A stretch of 10,429 nt of DNA from positions 3,444 to 13,872 of the forward strand of contig NWUY0303932775.1 of NCBI GenBank assembly GCA_004151065.3, in the 5' to 3' direction. Under the pieces are notes generated by a model. That model saw only the letters and a program-made list of their open reading frames with translations, ran no database searches and was not told the DNA's origin. Made by a program: the position numbers and the translations under genes. Every line of letters starts with the position of its first letter. Position 1 is the stretch's first letter. Positions 1 to 8,015 of the stretch are shown here, in pieces. This DNA comes from Larix sibirica (taxonomy: Eukaryota; Streptophyta; Pinopsida; Pinales; Pinaceae).

Positions 1-506
1 GCTCGCTTGATAATCCAATGAAGTACAACTTAGTTGGAAACACCACCCTTGGGTCTTATTTATACAAAAGATCCAAAACTAAACTTCAAAGCATTTGCCC
101 CTATCTTTCGGTAATCACTGACATCGCAATTATGAATTTTGGGTGATTGTGCTATATGGGATTGAACTTGGGATCGGCTGAGCTTGAGGGATATCCTGGA
201 TCTCGAACCTAGTTAGCTCAGTTAAAGACCCGCACCGATGACTCTTTGCCTAGTCAACAATCCTTGTTGTCCAGCGTCTTCCTTGTACCTGTGCAATCTC
301 ATAACTTCGAATGCGATCTGGTTAATCCAATTACTGAAATTACTAGAAGTCAGAGCAAAGAGAGGGACAACACCTTAACTAACTATAAATAAATTAATTA
401 ATCACGTATGACAAAGATTTAAGATTTAATTATCACAATGTTTATCCATATGCCGCACATCCTAAGCCTTGTGTTCCCTTGCTAGGCTCCTAGATGGCTA
501 ATCAAC
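1..506. other. No gene recognised; AT-rich intergenic or 3' flank
   Basis: No reading frame of useful length is seen on either strand. The stretch lies just beyond the apparent stop (507-509) of the minus-strand relic at 507-1415, so it could be that relic's 3' flank or part of an unrecognised repeat. It holds two tRNA box-B-like words on the minus strand (positions 198-210 and 158-169) and a box-A-like word on the plus strand near 214. Their order and strands do not fit a tRNA gene. Confidence 0.5.
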
Positions 507-1415
507 CTACCAAAAATGAGCCTGATCACTTCCCCCAAGTGGAGGGTTGCACATCCTTGTGCAACAAAAATGATTGTCATTCTCTTGGCGCTGAAGGCCT
601 TGGCTGTTCTGCATATACCACTCTTCCATCATATGCGACGATCCTAGTGGCAGCTCCATGTCTGTACAAACCTACAGTCTGCTCTTCTTGTTTCCAATTT
701 CTCTTTTCTTCATATGCATTCATATTTTGGCCAGCATTGAGAGGAAGCAATAGAGGGGGAGTGAATTTTAGCCCAATCCATCCTAATTTCTTCTACTATA
801 GAGTTTCTTTGTATAGTTGAGCTATGAGTTGGGCTATTTGCATGCTAATACGGGACTGTGGCTCCCTCTCTTTTAAATCAGACAGTAGTCTCTACCAGCT
901 ATCTTGGGATGCATCAACAATCCCTTCCTTCTCTTCCCTAATCACTTCTTCAAAGTGGTATGCAACCCCTATTTGCTTCTCTTCCAAGATTGGGATTAGT
1001 TCTTTATCCGCACATAGGGTTTTGTGATCTTTAATGACCTCCTTAGGATTGGCAACCTCAACTATGATCCATAATTTGCTGCCCCATTCCTCTGCTTGTC
1101 ATAGATTAACATTTCTTGTTCCCTCTCGAGCTCATTCTGTAGCCATGAATAAAATGCCCTTAGTTGCAAATCTCCTACATATGGGTTCGGAGAACAGTTG
1201 TGGGGATGTGGCAACTCATAATTATGCATATAAAATTCACTCAACATGTCCTCTTTTTCTGTGCTTTGTTGGAAGACATCCACAAAGTCTTTTGGTGTGT
1301 CTATTTCATATGGCAGTTGGTTCTTTAGTCAATCCAACTGAACTCAGTACCATTTCTCTACTGTGTAGACACGAAGTTATCTTTCCCTGGGTGTATGACA
1401 AAGAACATATCTAAT
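507..1415 (-). pseudogene. Broken protein-coding relic of unknown family (~300 codons)
   Basis: I do not recognise the family. On the minus strand a protein-like reading runs from about 1415 down to 507 with two frame changes and several stops. The first block is about 1415-1062. Its longest clean part, from about 1328, includes the words LPYEIDTPKDFVDVFQ, NYELPHPHNCSPNPY and LQLRAFYSWLQNELERE. After a frameshift near 1055-1062 the reading stays in one frame to 577, broken by stops at 892-894 and a tandem pair near 790-797. That block carries charged helical stretches (KEREPQSRISMQIAQLIAQL) and the word RIVAYDGRVVYAEQPRPSAP. A final shift near 577 leads to a short Cys-rich end (HFCCTRMC) and a stop at 507-509. 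It could be a Gag-like protein or a cellular gene copy. There is no zinc knuckle and no polymerase motif. The composition and word structure look coding; the function is unknown. Confidence 0.5.
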
Positions 1416-1641
1416 TTTTGATGGTGAACAAGAGTCAGACACATACATGCTGTTATATCATTCACCTGGAAACTCCATGGTCTCAAGAATCCACATGATT
1501 CACCAGTGACTCCACTGATTTCAGAATGTAAATACTTTCGTTTGCAGAACGAATAACTGTGAGATTTTCTCCTTTTGATTTTTCAGTTGTTCCTGGTTTT
1601 CCAAATGTTGTACCTACCATGGATGAGTGGGAGATTGCCTT

Positions 1642-2031
1642 CCTAGATTTAGAGAAGATGATGGAGATCATCCTGCACATCTCATCAATTTTCATAAATG
1701 CTTGGATTAGTTGAATATTTACCATGAATATGTTCATGTATTCCCTAGAAGGTGATGCAAGACAATGGTATCGATCTCTACCTACTTCTAATATTCCTTA
1801 TTGAGAGAGTTTCATGCATGTTTTCATAAACATTGTAAGATTATTTTCTCAGCTGAACTTCTTTTGAAGAATGTTGTGAGCATATTGAAATCAGATGATC
1901 TACTAGCAACAATGAGCACATTGATTTTTATGATGCAAGTCATTTATCTTATTCAAAAAGTCTTAGTAAGGAATGCAATAAAGAATTTGTGTTGGCTATA
2001 TAAGAAGATTGTTCTTGCAGTAGTAAAGTGA
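1642..2031 (+). pseudogene. gag: Retrotransposon Gag core domain (broken)
   Basis: Gag packages element RNA into virus-like particles in the cytoplasm. Three pieces in different frames together show a plant retrotransposon Gag core. Frame one from 1642 carries PRFREDDGDHPAHLINFHKC and stops at 1708-1710. A second frame from 1724 reads MNMFMYSLEGDARQWYRSLP, the hallmark W-containing segment of the family, and stops at 1802-1804. The frame then returns at 1801 with LREFHACFHKHCKIIFSAELL and runs to 2031. The Leu-Glu-Gly-Asp-Ala...Trp-Tyr motif followed by a Phe-His...Phe segment is the usual order in PF03732-type Gag. Two frameshifts (near 1711-1723 and 1800) and one stop make it inactive. No start codon can be placed. 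The minus-strand frame across 1483-1737 is only its shadow. Confidence 0.75.
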
Positions 2032-3085
2032 ACAATGAATTTTCTGAAATTAAGATTCAAAAGGATATCAATTTTCATGAAAGTTTTCAAGAAAATACAA
2101 TTCTTCTTCCTAATTTGAGAGAGAAAGGTCAAGGTCCTATTGAGCAGAATGGTGTCTCTTCATCAACATCTTTTCGAGGATGAAATAAGTTCTGGATAGC
2201 TAGTTCATGAACCCATGGTGCAATTAATTGGTAATAAATTTTCTTCTAAGAAAATTATTTTCGATGAGTAGGATTATAATTTTTAAAATCTGCAAGAAGA
2301 TTCTTTTCAAATTCTAGAAAGTCCACTTGAAAAAGACATTCTTGATTTGATTAGTTATCAGCGTGTTAGTAGAAAATATATACATTCATATTTTGAGGAT
2401 AGATGAATATACCAGTTTATGCTGAATATGAAGATGCTGATAATGAATTACAAGATGAAAGGTTGATCTCTATTTCTGAAAATGCCAATATCAGTTTATA
2501 GTTAAGGAAGAGCGTATTCATCAAACATTATCTTACAACTATCTTCCGTCATTTGATGATAATGATAAAACTGATGTTGGAATTCGAGAGCAGCAAGCAG
2601 TGCCATTTTTAGCAAACATTGATAATTCATTTTATGAAATTAGTAAGCTGACATATGATGACTATCAAATGGATTTTTAGGAAGATATTGAAGCAATTTG
2701 TGAGGAACAAAATTCAGTAGAAATGCTGAGAGTCAGTGCAAGCAAATTACATATTCTTCCTATTTCTTTCCCAGATTCTAAGATAGAGGAGATTGGCATC
2801 ATCAATGAAGCAGTGAAACATAAAATACACAAAGGCAGTCTATTCAGCTAGAGAAAAAATAGAAAGTACTGACTGTCAATCCAAAGCTATTATTATCATG
2901 TTTTCAATGATCCTGTAGCACCTTATCTTAAATCTTCGAATGGTCCAAAGTTTGCATTATTTTTATGCAGAGAATATGGATCTAATTACCAACTTAAGTC
3001 ACGACTTTCCAGATTGTTGTTTCTTTTGAGAATCATAAGTGTGGAAATGTTTTATTGTTGCAGTTCATTACTTCATTGGTTATAA
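2004..3085 (+). pseudogene. Acidic C-terminal extension of the gag-only element (broken)
   Basis: This continues the Gag reading in pieces: frame 2004-2183 (EDCSCSSKVNNEFSEIKIQK onward), frame 2203-2406 with two stops, frame 2403-2500, and then one frame from 2501 to 3085. In that last frame the 116-codon run 2501-2848 is broken only by a stop at 2678-2680 and closed by one at 2849-2851. It contains YNYLPSFDDNDKTDVGIREQ and EISKLTYDDYQMDF. After another stop it resumes at about 2894 with YHVFNDPVAPYLKSSNGPKF and ends in hydrophobic, Leu-rich words closing at 3083-3085 (LLHWL). The region is rich in Asp, Glu, Asn and Ser. No enzyme motif or zinc finger is visible. Function is unknown; a structural or Gag-fused role is only a guess. 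Frame continuity over long distances despite isolated stops is the main evidence that it was coding. Confidence 0.5.
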
Positions 3086-3823
3086 TGGAAATTTGTTTTT
3101 ATCTGATCTAATGGGATACGCTAATTAGATTAGGAAGCAGTGTACATAAATAATCTCGTAAGATCGAGCACTTGGTTTCGTTTTCACTTTACAGTTTGTT
3201 TTCATCTTGTTGTTTGTTCCAGTTGTGAATAATGAGTACGGATGGTTTCAAAGTAGAATAAATTACAGCTTTCGAGGATGGAAATGGAAAAAGGCACTGT
3301 GGTCTGCTAGTTCTTAGTTCTTTGCAGGAAATCATGATCCTCCATGGAGCTAGTTGTTAGCACAAGGATCAGTCTGCTACAGGAAGATTTCAAACTTCCG
3401 ATAACAGAAACCAAATGCAGATGAATAATCTTGAATGTGGGATTTTTTTCTATTTTAATAATTTTTATATTTTAAGAAATTTTGGCAAAAAGTAATTTGG
3501 TTTTATGCATCAATCTCCAAGTTGCAACTCACCATTTCCAGTTTAATACCAAGCCAAACATCACACCATGAAACACAAATGTGCTCAAGTGTAATGCCAA
3601 ACACTTAAGGGAGAACTTGCAACTTCATGGGCCAAAATCAAATCATTAAATTATAGTCACCCAAACAAAAAATACACGCCATATATCCAAGAATCAAAGT
3701 ACAAACAATGCTAGAAGAGGCCTCCAATGAGGTGTGGGTTGTAAGTGAATCCGTGATAGCGAGTAGTTTATAACTATCCTTCTTTCTGTGTATCCTATAG
3801 TGGAGCAATGCAACACTCTTTAC
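3086..3823. other. Noncoding stretch, possibly 3' untranslated part of the plus-strand element
   Basis: No coding signal is seen on either strand. Two weak marks stand out. A pyrimidine-rich run ending in AG near 3200-3224 resembles a 3' splice site. A purine-rich tract at about 3274-3294 (GGATGGAAATGGAAAAAGG) could be the polypurine tract of the preceding plus-strand element, with TGTGG following at 3299. Neither is proven. From about 3440 the sequence becomes generic AT-rich DNA. Confidence 0.4.
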
Positions 3824-4130
3824 GACTATTTGTCAAGATTATGCAGGATTGAAATGAGGACTCGTGATGTGGAAAGTTTAACTTAAATCTTGCTTTTGTA
3901 CGAGGCATATGAAAGGTCAACAATCCTTCCTTTTGCGATTCAATTGAATTGTTGCCACTGCATTTATGGAGCCACCCAAGGAATGGAAGCTGCGGGCATC
4001 CACGAGAACTATTCACAATTCCATAATGAAGTGCGATGTGGATATTTGTATGGGAATGTTGTGGTCAGTGGAGCTTTGAAAAGTCTAGTCACTGCTTGAA
4101 AAGATTGAGAAGGCAAGAGTAAAGGATATT
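3824..4130 (+). pseudogene. Pentatricopeptide-repeat (PPR) gene fragment
   Basis: PPR proteins are sequence-specific RNA-binding proteins of plant mitochondria and chloroplasts, built from tandem repeats of about 35 residues. Three characteristic pieces occur in the right order and at plausible spacing. At 3824-3883 DYLSRLCRIEMRTRDVESLT matches the 'D-M-Y-x-K-C-G-x-I-E ... R-D-V-V-S-W' part of one repeat. At about 3905-4010, in the same frame, comes a GATQGMEAAGIHE piece, matching the Leu/Ala-rich helix ending in '-G-x-x-I-H'. At 4011-4058, in another frame, TIHNSIMKCDVDICMG matches 'I-H-x-x-I-x-K-x-G-x-x-x-D-I'. KIEKARVKD at 4101-4127 is the 'G-x-I-E-x-A-R' start of the next repeat. There are stops at 3884-3886 and after 4058, and at least one frameshift. 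About two repeats survive. No start, E or DYW domain is visible. The order points to a PLS-type PPR ancestor. Confidence 0.6.
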
Positions 4131-4479
4131 GCGAATATTGGTCACAACTCAAAATCACCCCAGGTTAATTTTAAAAGCATTACTAAATGTTTTACATTAG
4201 ATGCAAGGACGATTGTCTGATAAGTGTCAAAGTTGAGGAATGATCAAAGAATGATGAAGTCGCAAAGATGTTTTCTTGAAAGATTTCCTCGCAAATATAT
4301 CACAAGTGGCAGAGTATTGGGTAAAAAGCAAAAGATGTGGTCAATAAAAAATCTCTCCAAATTAGAATAAGAGGACAACATATGGTAAAGGTGTCAAGCC
4401 TTTTTGGGATCTCATCCACAACTTATCTTCAAGTTTATTATTAGCAAACAAATATCATATTGAAAATAAGAAGATTAAT
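4131..4479. other. No gene recognised
   Basis: AT-rich DNA without a convincing reading frame. It could hold further, more eroded PPR sequence or the upstream (U3-like) part of the LTR-like block that follows. I see no motif that decides between these. Confidence 0.4.
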
Positions 4480-4483
4480 ATGC

Positions 4484-4530
4484 GATCCGCATTTCCAGCA
4501 GATAATCAAATTAGATCCAAATTTCCAGGC
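4484..4530 (+). repeat. Imperfect 30-bp-period direct repeat upstream of the TATA box
   Basis: GATCCGCATTTCCAGCA at 4484-4500 recurs as GATCCAAATTTCCAGGC at 4514-4530, with 13 of 17 positions identical. Short tandem motifs in U3 often act as enhancer elements in plant LTRs. That role is inferred only. Confidence 0.45.
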
Positions 4531-4552
4531 AACGGTTTGACATTCAGAAAAC

Positions 4553-4559
4553 TATAAAA
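4553..4559 (+). promoter_or_regulatory. TATA-box-like element
   Basis: TATAAAA sits in a locally less AT-rich setting (CAGAAAACTATAAAATAGCA) and about 210 bp before AATAAA. It would direct transcription rightwards, towards the 3' end of the minus-strand gypsy element. Such words are common by chance in AT-rich DNA. Confidence 0.4.
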
Positions 4560-4766
4560 TAGCATGTGAAGACTTTGAAAGGGCGAGAGATCTTCCTTTT
4601 TGGAAGAGAACGAGGGTTTAGATTAGAGTTGGGCAGGGACTGTATTTTATTTGTGAGACTGAAGGGCATTTCTCTTTGTAATTTATTATTATCAGAGATT
4701 CTTGAGAACTTTGTTATCAGTCTGTTACTTTCCTTTGTTTCTCACATATCTTTATTTGCTCATTTG

Positions 4767-4772
4767 AATAAA
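4767..4772 (+). terminator. Poly(A) signal-like AATAAA
   Basis: AATAAA is followed by TGT-rich DNA (AATGTCTATTGTTGAGC), as expected of a plant near-upstream element. It is paired with the TATA box at 4553 as the other half of an LTR-like unit. Confidence 0.35.
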
Positions 4773-4860
4773 ATGTCTATTGTTGAGCATCAATAATAGT
4801 CTATAAATCGTAGATTCTTATACAGTTTAGCTACATTGTGTCTTCCCATTATTCATGAGT

Positions 4861-5332
4861 TTTGTTCGAGTGTTATTTATTCATTTCCAGAAATCATTTC
4901 TGTTTATTGAATATTCTATATTATGAATATATGAGGTTGATCTAGCATAGGTCGTTTTGTGATTCGTATTTGTCCTTCTTTTCTTCTACCTTTCATAATT
5001 CTAAACAACCTTGTATGATACTTAGTTTAATTTCCTACGATCCATAAGATATTGATAAATGACTACATGCCCAATGGACTTTATCAATGATCTCTGAAAT
5101 TGCACTTGTTAATTCCAGTTTTCTGCCTATTGTTGAGTCTTAACCCTGTCCACCAAGTGTTACCTAATCCACCAATTCTTTATCTTATAAATATGGCAAA
5201 TGCACTTAAATGTTCAACCTATTTTTTAGTGACAGTGAAAAGTAAGAGCTTCATTCTAATCTATGAGGTATCCCCCTCTTATTGGAAGATCCAACTTCTA
5301 CTCTAGAGTTTGGTTCAAGATGGCCTTTGGAT
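4861..5332. other. No gene recognised; possible 3' LTR position of the minus-strand gypsy element
   Basis: This stretch lies just past the polypurine-like tract of the minus-strand element, where its 3' LTR should begin. I could not find a matching 5' LTR in the window, nor a clear TG...CA boundary. A second purine-rich minus-strand run (AATAAGAGGGGGATACC) occurs at about 5268-5284. The plus-strand frame 5100-5306 has no recognisable content. Confidence 0.35.
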
Positions 5333-5343
5333 GCCCCCTTTGC
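5333..5343 (-). promoter_or_regulatory. Polypurine-tract-like sequence at the gypsy 3' end
   Basis: On the minus strand GCAAAGGGGGC lies about 20 nt past the end of the integrase reading (stop at 5364-5366). That is where the plus-strand DNA primer of an LTR element is expected. The base after it is not the usual TG of an LTR start, so the tract may be decayed or a different purine run may have been used. Confidence 0.4.
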
Positions 5344-5363
5344 AACCGGGAACATCTCAAGCG

Positions 5364-6713
5364 CTAAGATTTCCATCCATTTGCATTGTGAAGTTTGGAC
5401 ATGGGCTTCTTATATAACTTCAGGAAATGTCCTTTAACTAGGAGAGGAATTTGAGCATCATCTGTTGTTGTGATGTTAATGGATCCATTTTCATAGCAAG
5501 TGTCAATTTGATATGGTCCAAGCCATCTTGTTCTTGATTTTCCTTTGATTCATATAGGAGTACCCAATCAGTTTTGTTGAAGTTCTTGGTCTTTATGAAT
5601 CCATTATGCCATGTTTTTCTTTGTTGTTGAACTATCTCAATATGAAACCATGCTTCCTATCTATATTTATTTAGAGCATTTGAATGTTGTATTCCGTCTC
5701 TTTGTGCACATGACAAGTCTATATTTAAATCTACTACTATTCTCAATGACTTTATTTCAAATTCTATAGGCAACACAATTTTCTTTCAAAAGGCCAAATC
5801 ATAGGGGGTGAACCTTGTGGTGGTTTTCCAAGTCGTGTTGTAGGCCTAGAAAAATTCGTTCAATCTGTTTTCCTAGTCGCTTCTATGAAGTCAGACTGTT
5901 TTTGTGAGTATCCTTTCAAGATCTTTGTTAGTTACTTCTACTTGACCTTTTTCTAATTTCTTGGGTATGCTATACAATTGATTGCTTATGTTTGATATTG
6001 TTTTGTTGCATGATCTATTCAATCATGTTTGTAATGAACTAACAAACTTGGTCATAAACTAATTTCCTTGGTACTCCAAACCTAGTAAAAAAGTGGTCTG
6101 TCAAGAATTTCACTACAATTGTTTCATTTGCAACTCTGATATCCTTAACCAATTCCCATTTTGTTAAGTAATCAATACATACCGGGATGTGATATTTTTT
6201 GTTGGAGGGAGGATTGATTGGGCCTACAAGATCTATGCACCATTTTTTGAATGGTTTGAATGAGATTTGAGGATGTAGAAACATTTGGTCCATCTTTGTA
6301 GGTTTCCCTATTCTCTGGCATTCATCACAACTTGAAACATATTGTTCATCATCTATGTGGAGTGTAGGCCAATAGTAACATGTCTGCAGGATTTTATAGG
6401 TTGTTCTTTTTACTGCATAGTGTCCTCCATAAGGTTCATTATGACATGAATATAAAAGGTCATGCACCTCATCTTCCTTTCTACACCTACTCAAGATTTG
6501 ATCCGGTCCTTGCTTGAACAAATACCCTTTGAACCAAGAATAAGTTTCATTTTTCCTGACGATCTTACATCGTTCTTGATAGTTGACGTGCTGTGGAAAC
6601 TTCCTAGTTGTTAGGTAGTTTGCTATATCAATAGACCATGGTGTCTTTGCTGAGATAACAAAGAATGTCCTCATCTGGAAATGCATCATAACATTTTTCC
6701 ATATTTGCAACAT
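5364..6713 (-). pseudogene. int: Gypsy integrase (broken; N-terminal two thirds open)
   Basis: Integrase joins the element's cDNA to host DNA in the nucleus. The clean minus-strand frame 6713-6039 (224 codons) holds the HHCC zinc finger (H91, H98, C129, C132; words CHNEPYGGH and CDECQR) and the RNase-H-fold core. In the core the first catalytic Asp is D161 (WCIDLVGP, codon 6231-6233) and the second is D221 (VYDQ, codon 6051-6053), 59 residues apart. After 6039 the frame breaks, but coding continues. The third catalytic residue appears as Glu in GQVEVTNK (codon 5936-5938). TTWKTTTRFTPYDL and EIVQQQRKTWHN follow near 5850-5580 with two stops. The C-terminal domain appears as WLGPYQIDTCYENGSI at about 5525-5478, ending in KLYKKPMSKLH and a stop at 5364-5366. 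All three catalytic residues survive, but the protein cannot be made. The frame also contains the RNase H-integrase linker at its start. No chromodomain is seen. Confidence 0.9.
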
Positions 6714-7150
6714 GCGTTAGTCGAGACAGAAAATCTGCAACAACATTATTTCTTCTTGGTTTATCAAGAATAGTTAAATCAAATTCCCGCATAAATAATA
6801 GCCATTTGATTAATATACAATTAACATTGGGTTTGTTCATTAAGTATCTAATGGTTGATTGATCAGTATGTACATACACTGGATGGCTTATGCTGTAGTG
6901 GTAGAATTTGTTGATGGAGTAAACTACAACTAGGAGCTCCTTCTCTGTCACTGTGTAATTAAGTTCATCTCCAGATATATTTTTGCTGATCTAATAGATG
7001 TCAAATAGATTTTTATCCTCTTGTTGGTCAAGTACTACTCCAATTGATTTCTCAGAGGCATACGAGTGTATGTTGAATGGAATACCCCATTTGGGTCCTT
7101 GCAATATAGGATTTGCCATTGTTCTCTATTTTATGCATTCAAATTCTTCC
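6628..7150 (-). pseudogene. Gypsy RNase H domain (broken, one catalytic Asp lost)
   Basis: RNase H degrades the RNA strand of the RNA-DNA hybrid during reverse transcription. The open part is minus 6951-6628. Its frame extends upstream past a stop at 6991-6993 into QGPKWGIPFNIHSYASEKSIG. The four acidic catalytic positions can be followed. The first, normally Asp before Ala-Ser, is Tyr here (codon 7060-7062, SYASEKSIG). The Glu in TEKELL, the Asp in VHTDQSTIRYL and the Asp in NVVADFLSRL are kept. The last word is typical of the end of gypsy RNase H. The frame then shifts near 6655-6675, where the integrase linker is read in the next frame. Downstream the domain abuts the integrase; upstream it continues from the RT thumb/connection. 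With the first Asp gone and stops present, it is inactive. Confidence 0.85.
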
Positions 7151-8015
7151 ATACATTCCTTTGTCCAAACTAAATTTGCATACTTGGTTAGCAAAGTAAA
7201 CATAGGTGAAACTATCTTGCTAAAATATTTTATAAATCTTCTATAATATCCTGCATGCCTTGGGAAACTTCTTATGTCTTTCTGCTTCTATGGCAGGGGC
7301 AGGTTTTTGATGATTTCAATCTTAGCCTAGTTAACTCTTATGCCTTGGGAGGAGGCATGATGCCCTAAGACTATCTCTTCAGTCATGAGTATTTCACATT
7401 TTTCTATACTCAAACTCTATGCATTTTATTAGTTCAACTTCTAACTTATGCAAGCCCTGTTGAAAGGTTTCTCCATAAGGCATGAAGTCATCCATGTATA
7501 TTTCCATGTTGTCATTTATAAGGTCTGCGAAAATGATTAAGACAACTCTTTGAAAAATTGTAGGAGCATTGCATAAACCAAATGGAAGAACTTTATAAGC
7601 AAATGTTCCCCAAGGGAAAGTGAATGTTGTTTTATCTTGGTCTTCTGGGTGAAGAGGATTTGATTGTACCGACTAAAACCATCTAGAAAAGAAAATAATC
7701 TATTTCTGGATAAGATATCTAATACTTGGTAAATGAAAGGTAATGGGAAGTGATATTTCTTAATTGTTTTGTTGAGTTCTCTACAGTCAAAGCATATTAT
7801 CCATTTACCTCCCTTTTTGGGACTATGATCGAAGGGGATACCCATTCATTGTCAAAAATTGGATAGATAAAACCTGCATCCAATAGCTTTTGTAGTTCAT
7901 CCTTCACAATATATTTTAGAGCTGGGTTCATCCTTGTTTGAGGCTGTCTAATAGGAATAACATCTTCCTTGATATAGATATGGTGCTTGCAGATGTTTGG
8001 ATGTATTCCTTTCAT
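7151..8015 (-). pseudogene. Gypsy reverse transcriptase (broken by three frameshifts)
   Basis: Reverse transcriptase copies the element RNA into cDNA inside the particle. Four pieces are read in order. 8015-7797 gives HHIYIKEDVIPIRQPQTRMN and ELQKLLDAGFIYPI...EWVSP, the fingers. After a shift at the run of five A (plus 7814-7818), 7845-about 7655 gives GGKWIICFDCRELNK and motif A, FSFLDGFSRYNQI, with the catalytic Asp at 7681-7683. After a second shift near 7650-7660 comes KVLPFGLCNAP (motif B) and YMDDF (motif C, codons 7487-7498). After a third shift at the A-run 7399-7403 the thumb/connection follows: EEIVLGHHASSQGI, and SFPRHAGYYRRFIKYFSKI near 7260-7200. Stops lie at 7327-7329 and elsewhere. 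Both catalytic Asp sites (LDG and DD) are kept. Domain order and spacing fit a full-length gypsy RT. Confidence 0.9.

Larger units (their letters stand above)
1642..3085 (+). mobile_element. Decayed plant LTR retroelement, gag-only coding part (TR-GAG/LARD-like)
   Basis: This plus-strand stretch holds a Gag-like domain followed by a long acidic region with no protease, reverse transcriptase or integrase motif before the coding signal fades near 3085. Plant genomes carry non-autonomous LTR elements that keep only gag (TR-GAG) or no coding at all (LARD), and this layout fits the former. Neither LTR can be proved by eye. A purine-rich tract at about 3274-3294 and an LTR-like promoter/poly(A) block at about 4480-4860 lie downstream and might be its 3' end. 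The upstream side runs into the unrelated minus-strand relic, so the 5' end is probably lost or rearranged. Confidence is good for retroelement origin and modest for the class. Confidence 0.6.
4480..4860 (+). repeat. LTR-like promoter/poly(A) block (possible solo or 3' LTR)
   Basis: A TATA box (4553-4559) is followed about 210 bp later by AATAAA (4767-4772) and a T/G-rich tail. That is the usual U3-R-U5 spacing of plant LTRs. A short imperfect repeat lies just upstream (4484-4530). The block lies downstream of the plus-strand gag-only element and in the same orientation, so it may be its 3' LTR, or a solo LTR of another element. No second copy is visible in the window, and neither end can be fixed. 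This is inference from arrangement only. The plus-strand frame at 4566-4796 inside it looks like chance. Confidence 0.35.

Noticed and set aside
158-224. tRNA gene or tRNA-derived SINE, from box-B-like words on the minus strand (198-210, 158-169) and a box-A-like word on the plus strand (about 214)
   Set aside because: The boxes are on opposite strands or in the wrong order, there is no acceptor stem or cloverleaf, and the box-A match fails at its last bases.
494-1414. Plus-strand reading frames across 494-820, 824-1027 and 1034-1414
   Set aside because: They lie opposite the protein-like minus-strand relic, contain no recognisable words and look like shadows of it.
1483-1737. Minus-strand frame of 84 codons
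   Set aside because: It is antisense to the plus-strand Gag core, which has the recognisable motif.
4888-4902. Perfect 7-bp-arm palindrome (CAGAAATCATTTCTG)
   Set aside because: Too short and AT-rich to stand out from chance, with no terminator or transposon-end context.
4566-5306. Plus-strand frames at 4566-4796 and 5100-5306 as small genes
   Set aside because: No recognisable domain, no supporting start context and AT-rich hydrophobic composition expected of chance frames.
4861-5363. Env-like gene downstream of integrase, as in some Athila elements
   Set aside because: No sustained minus-strand reading, signal peptide or membrane segment could be followed in this stretch.
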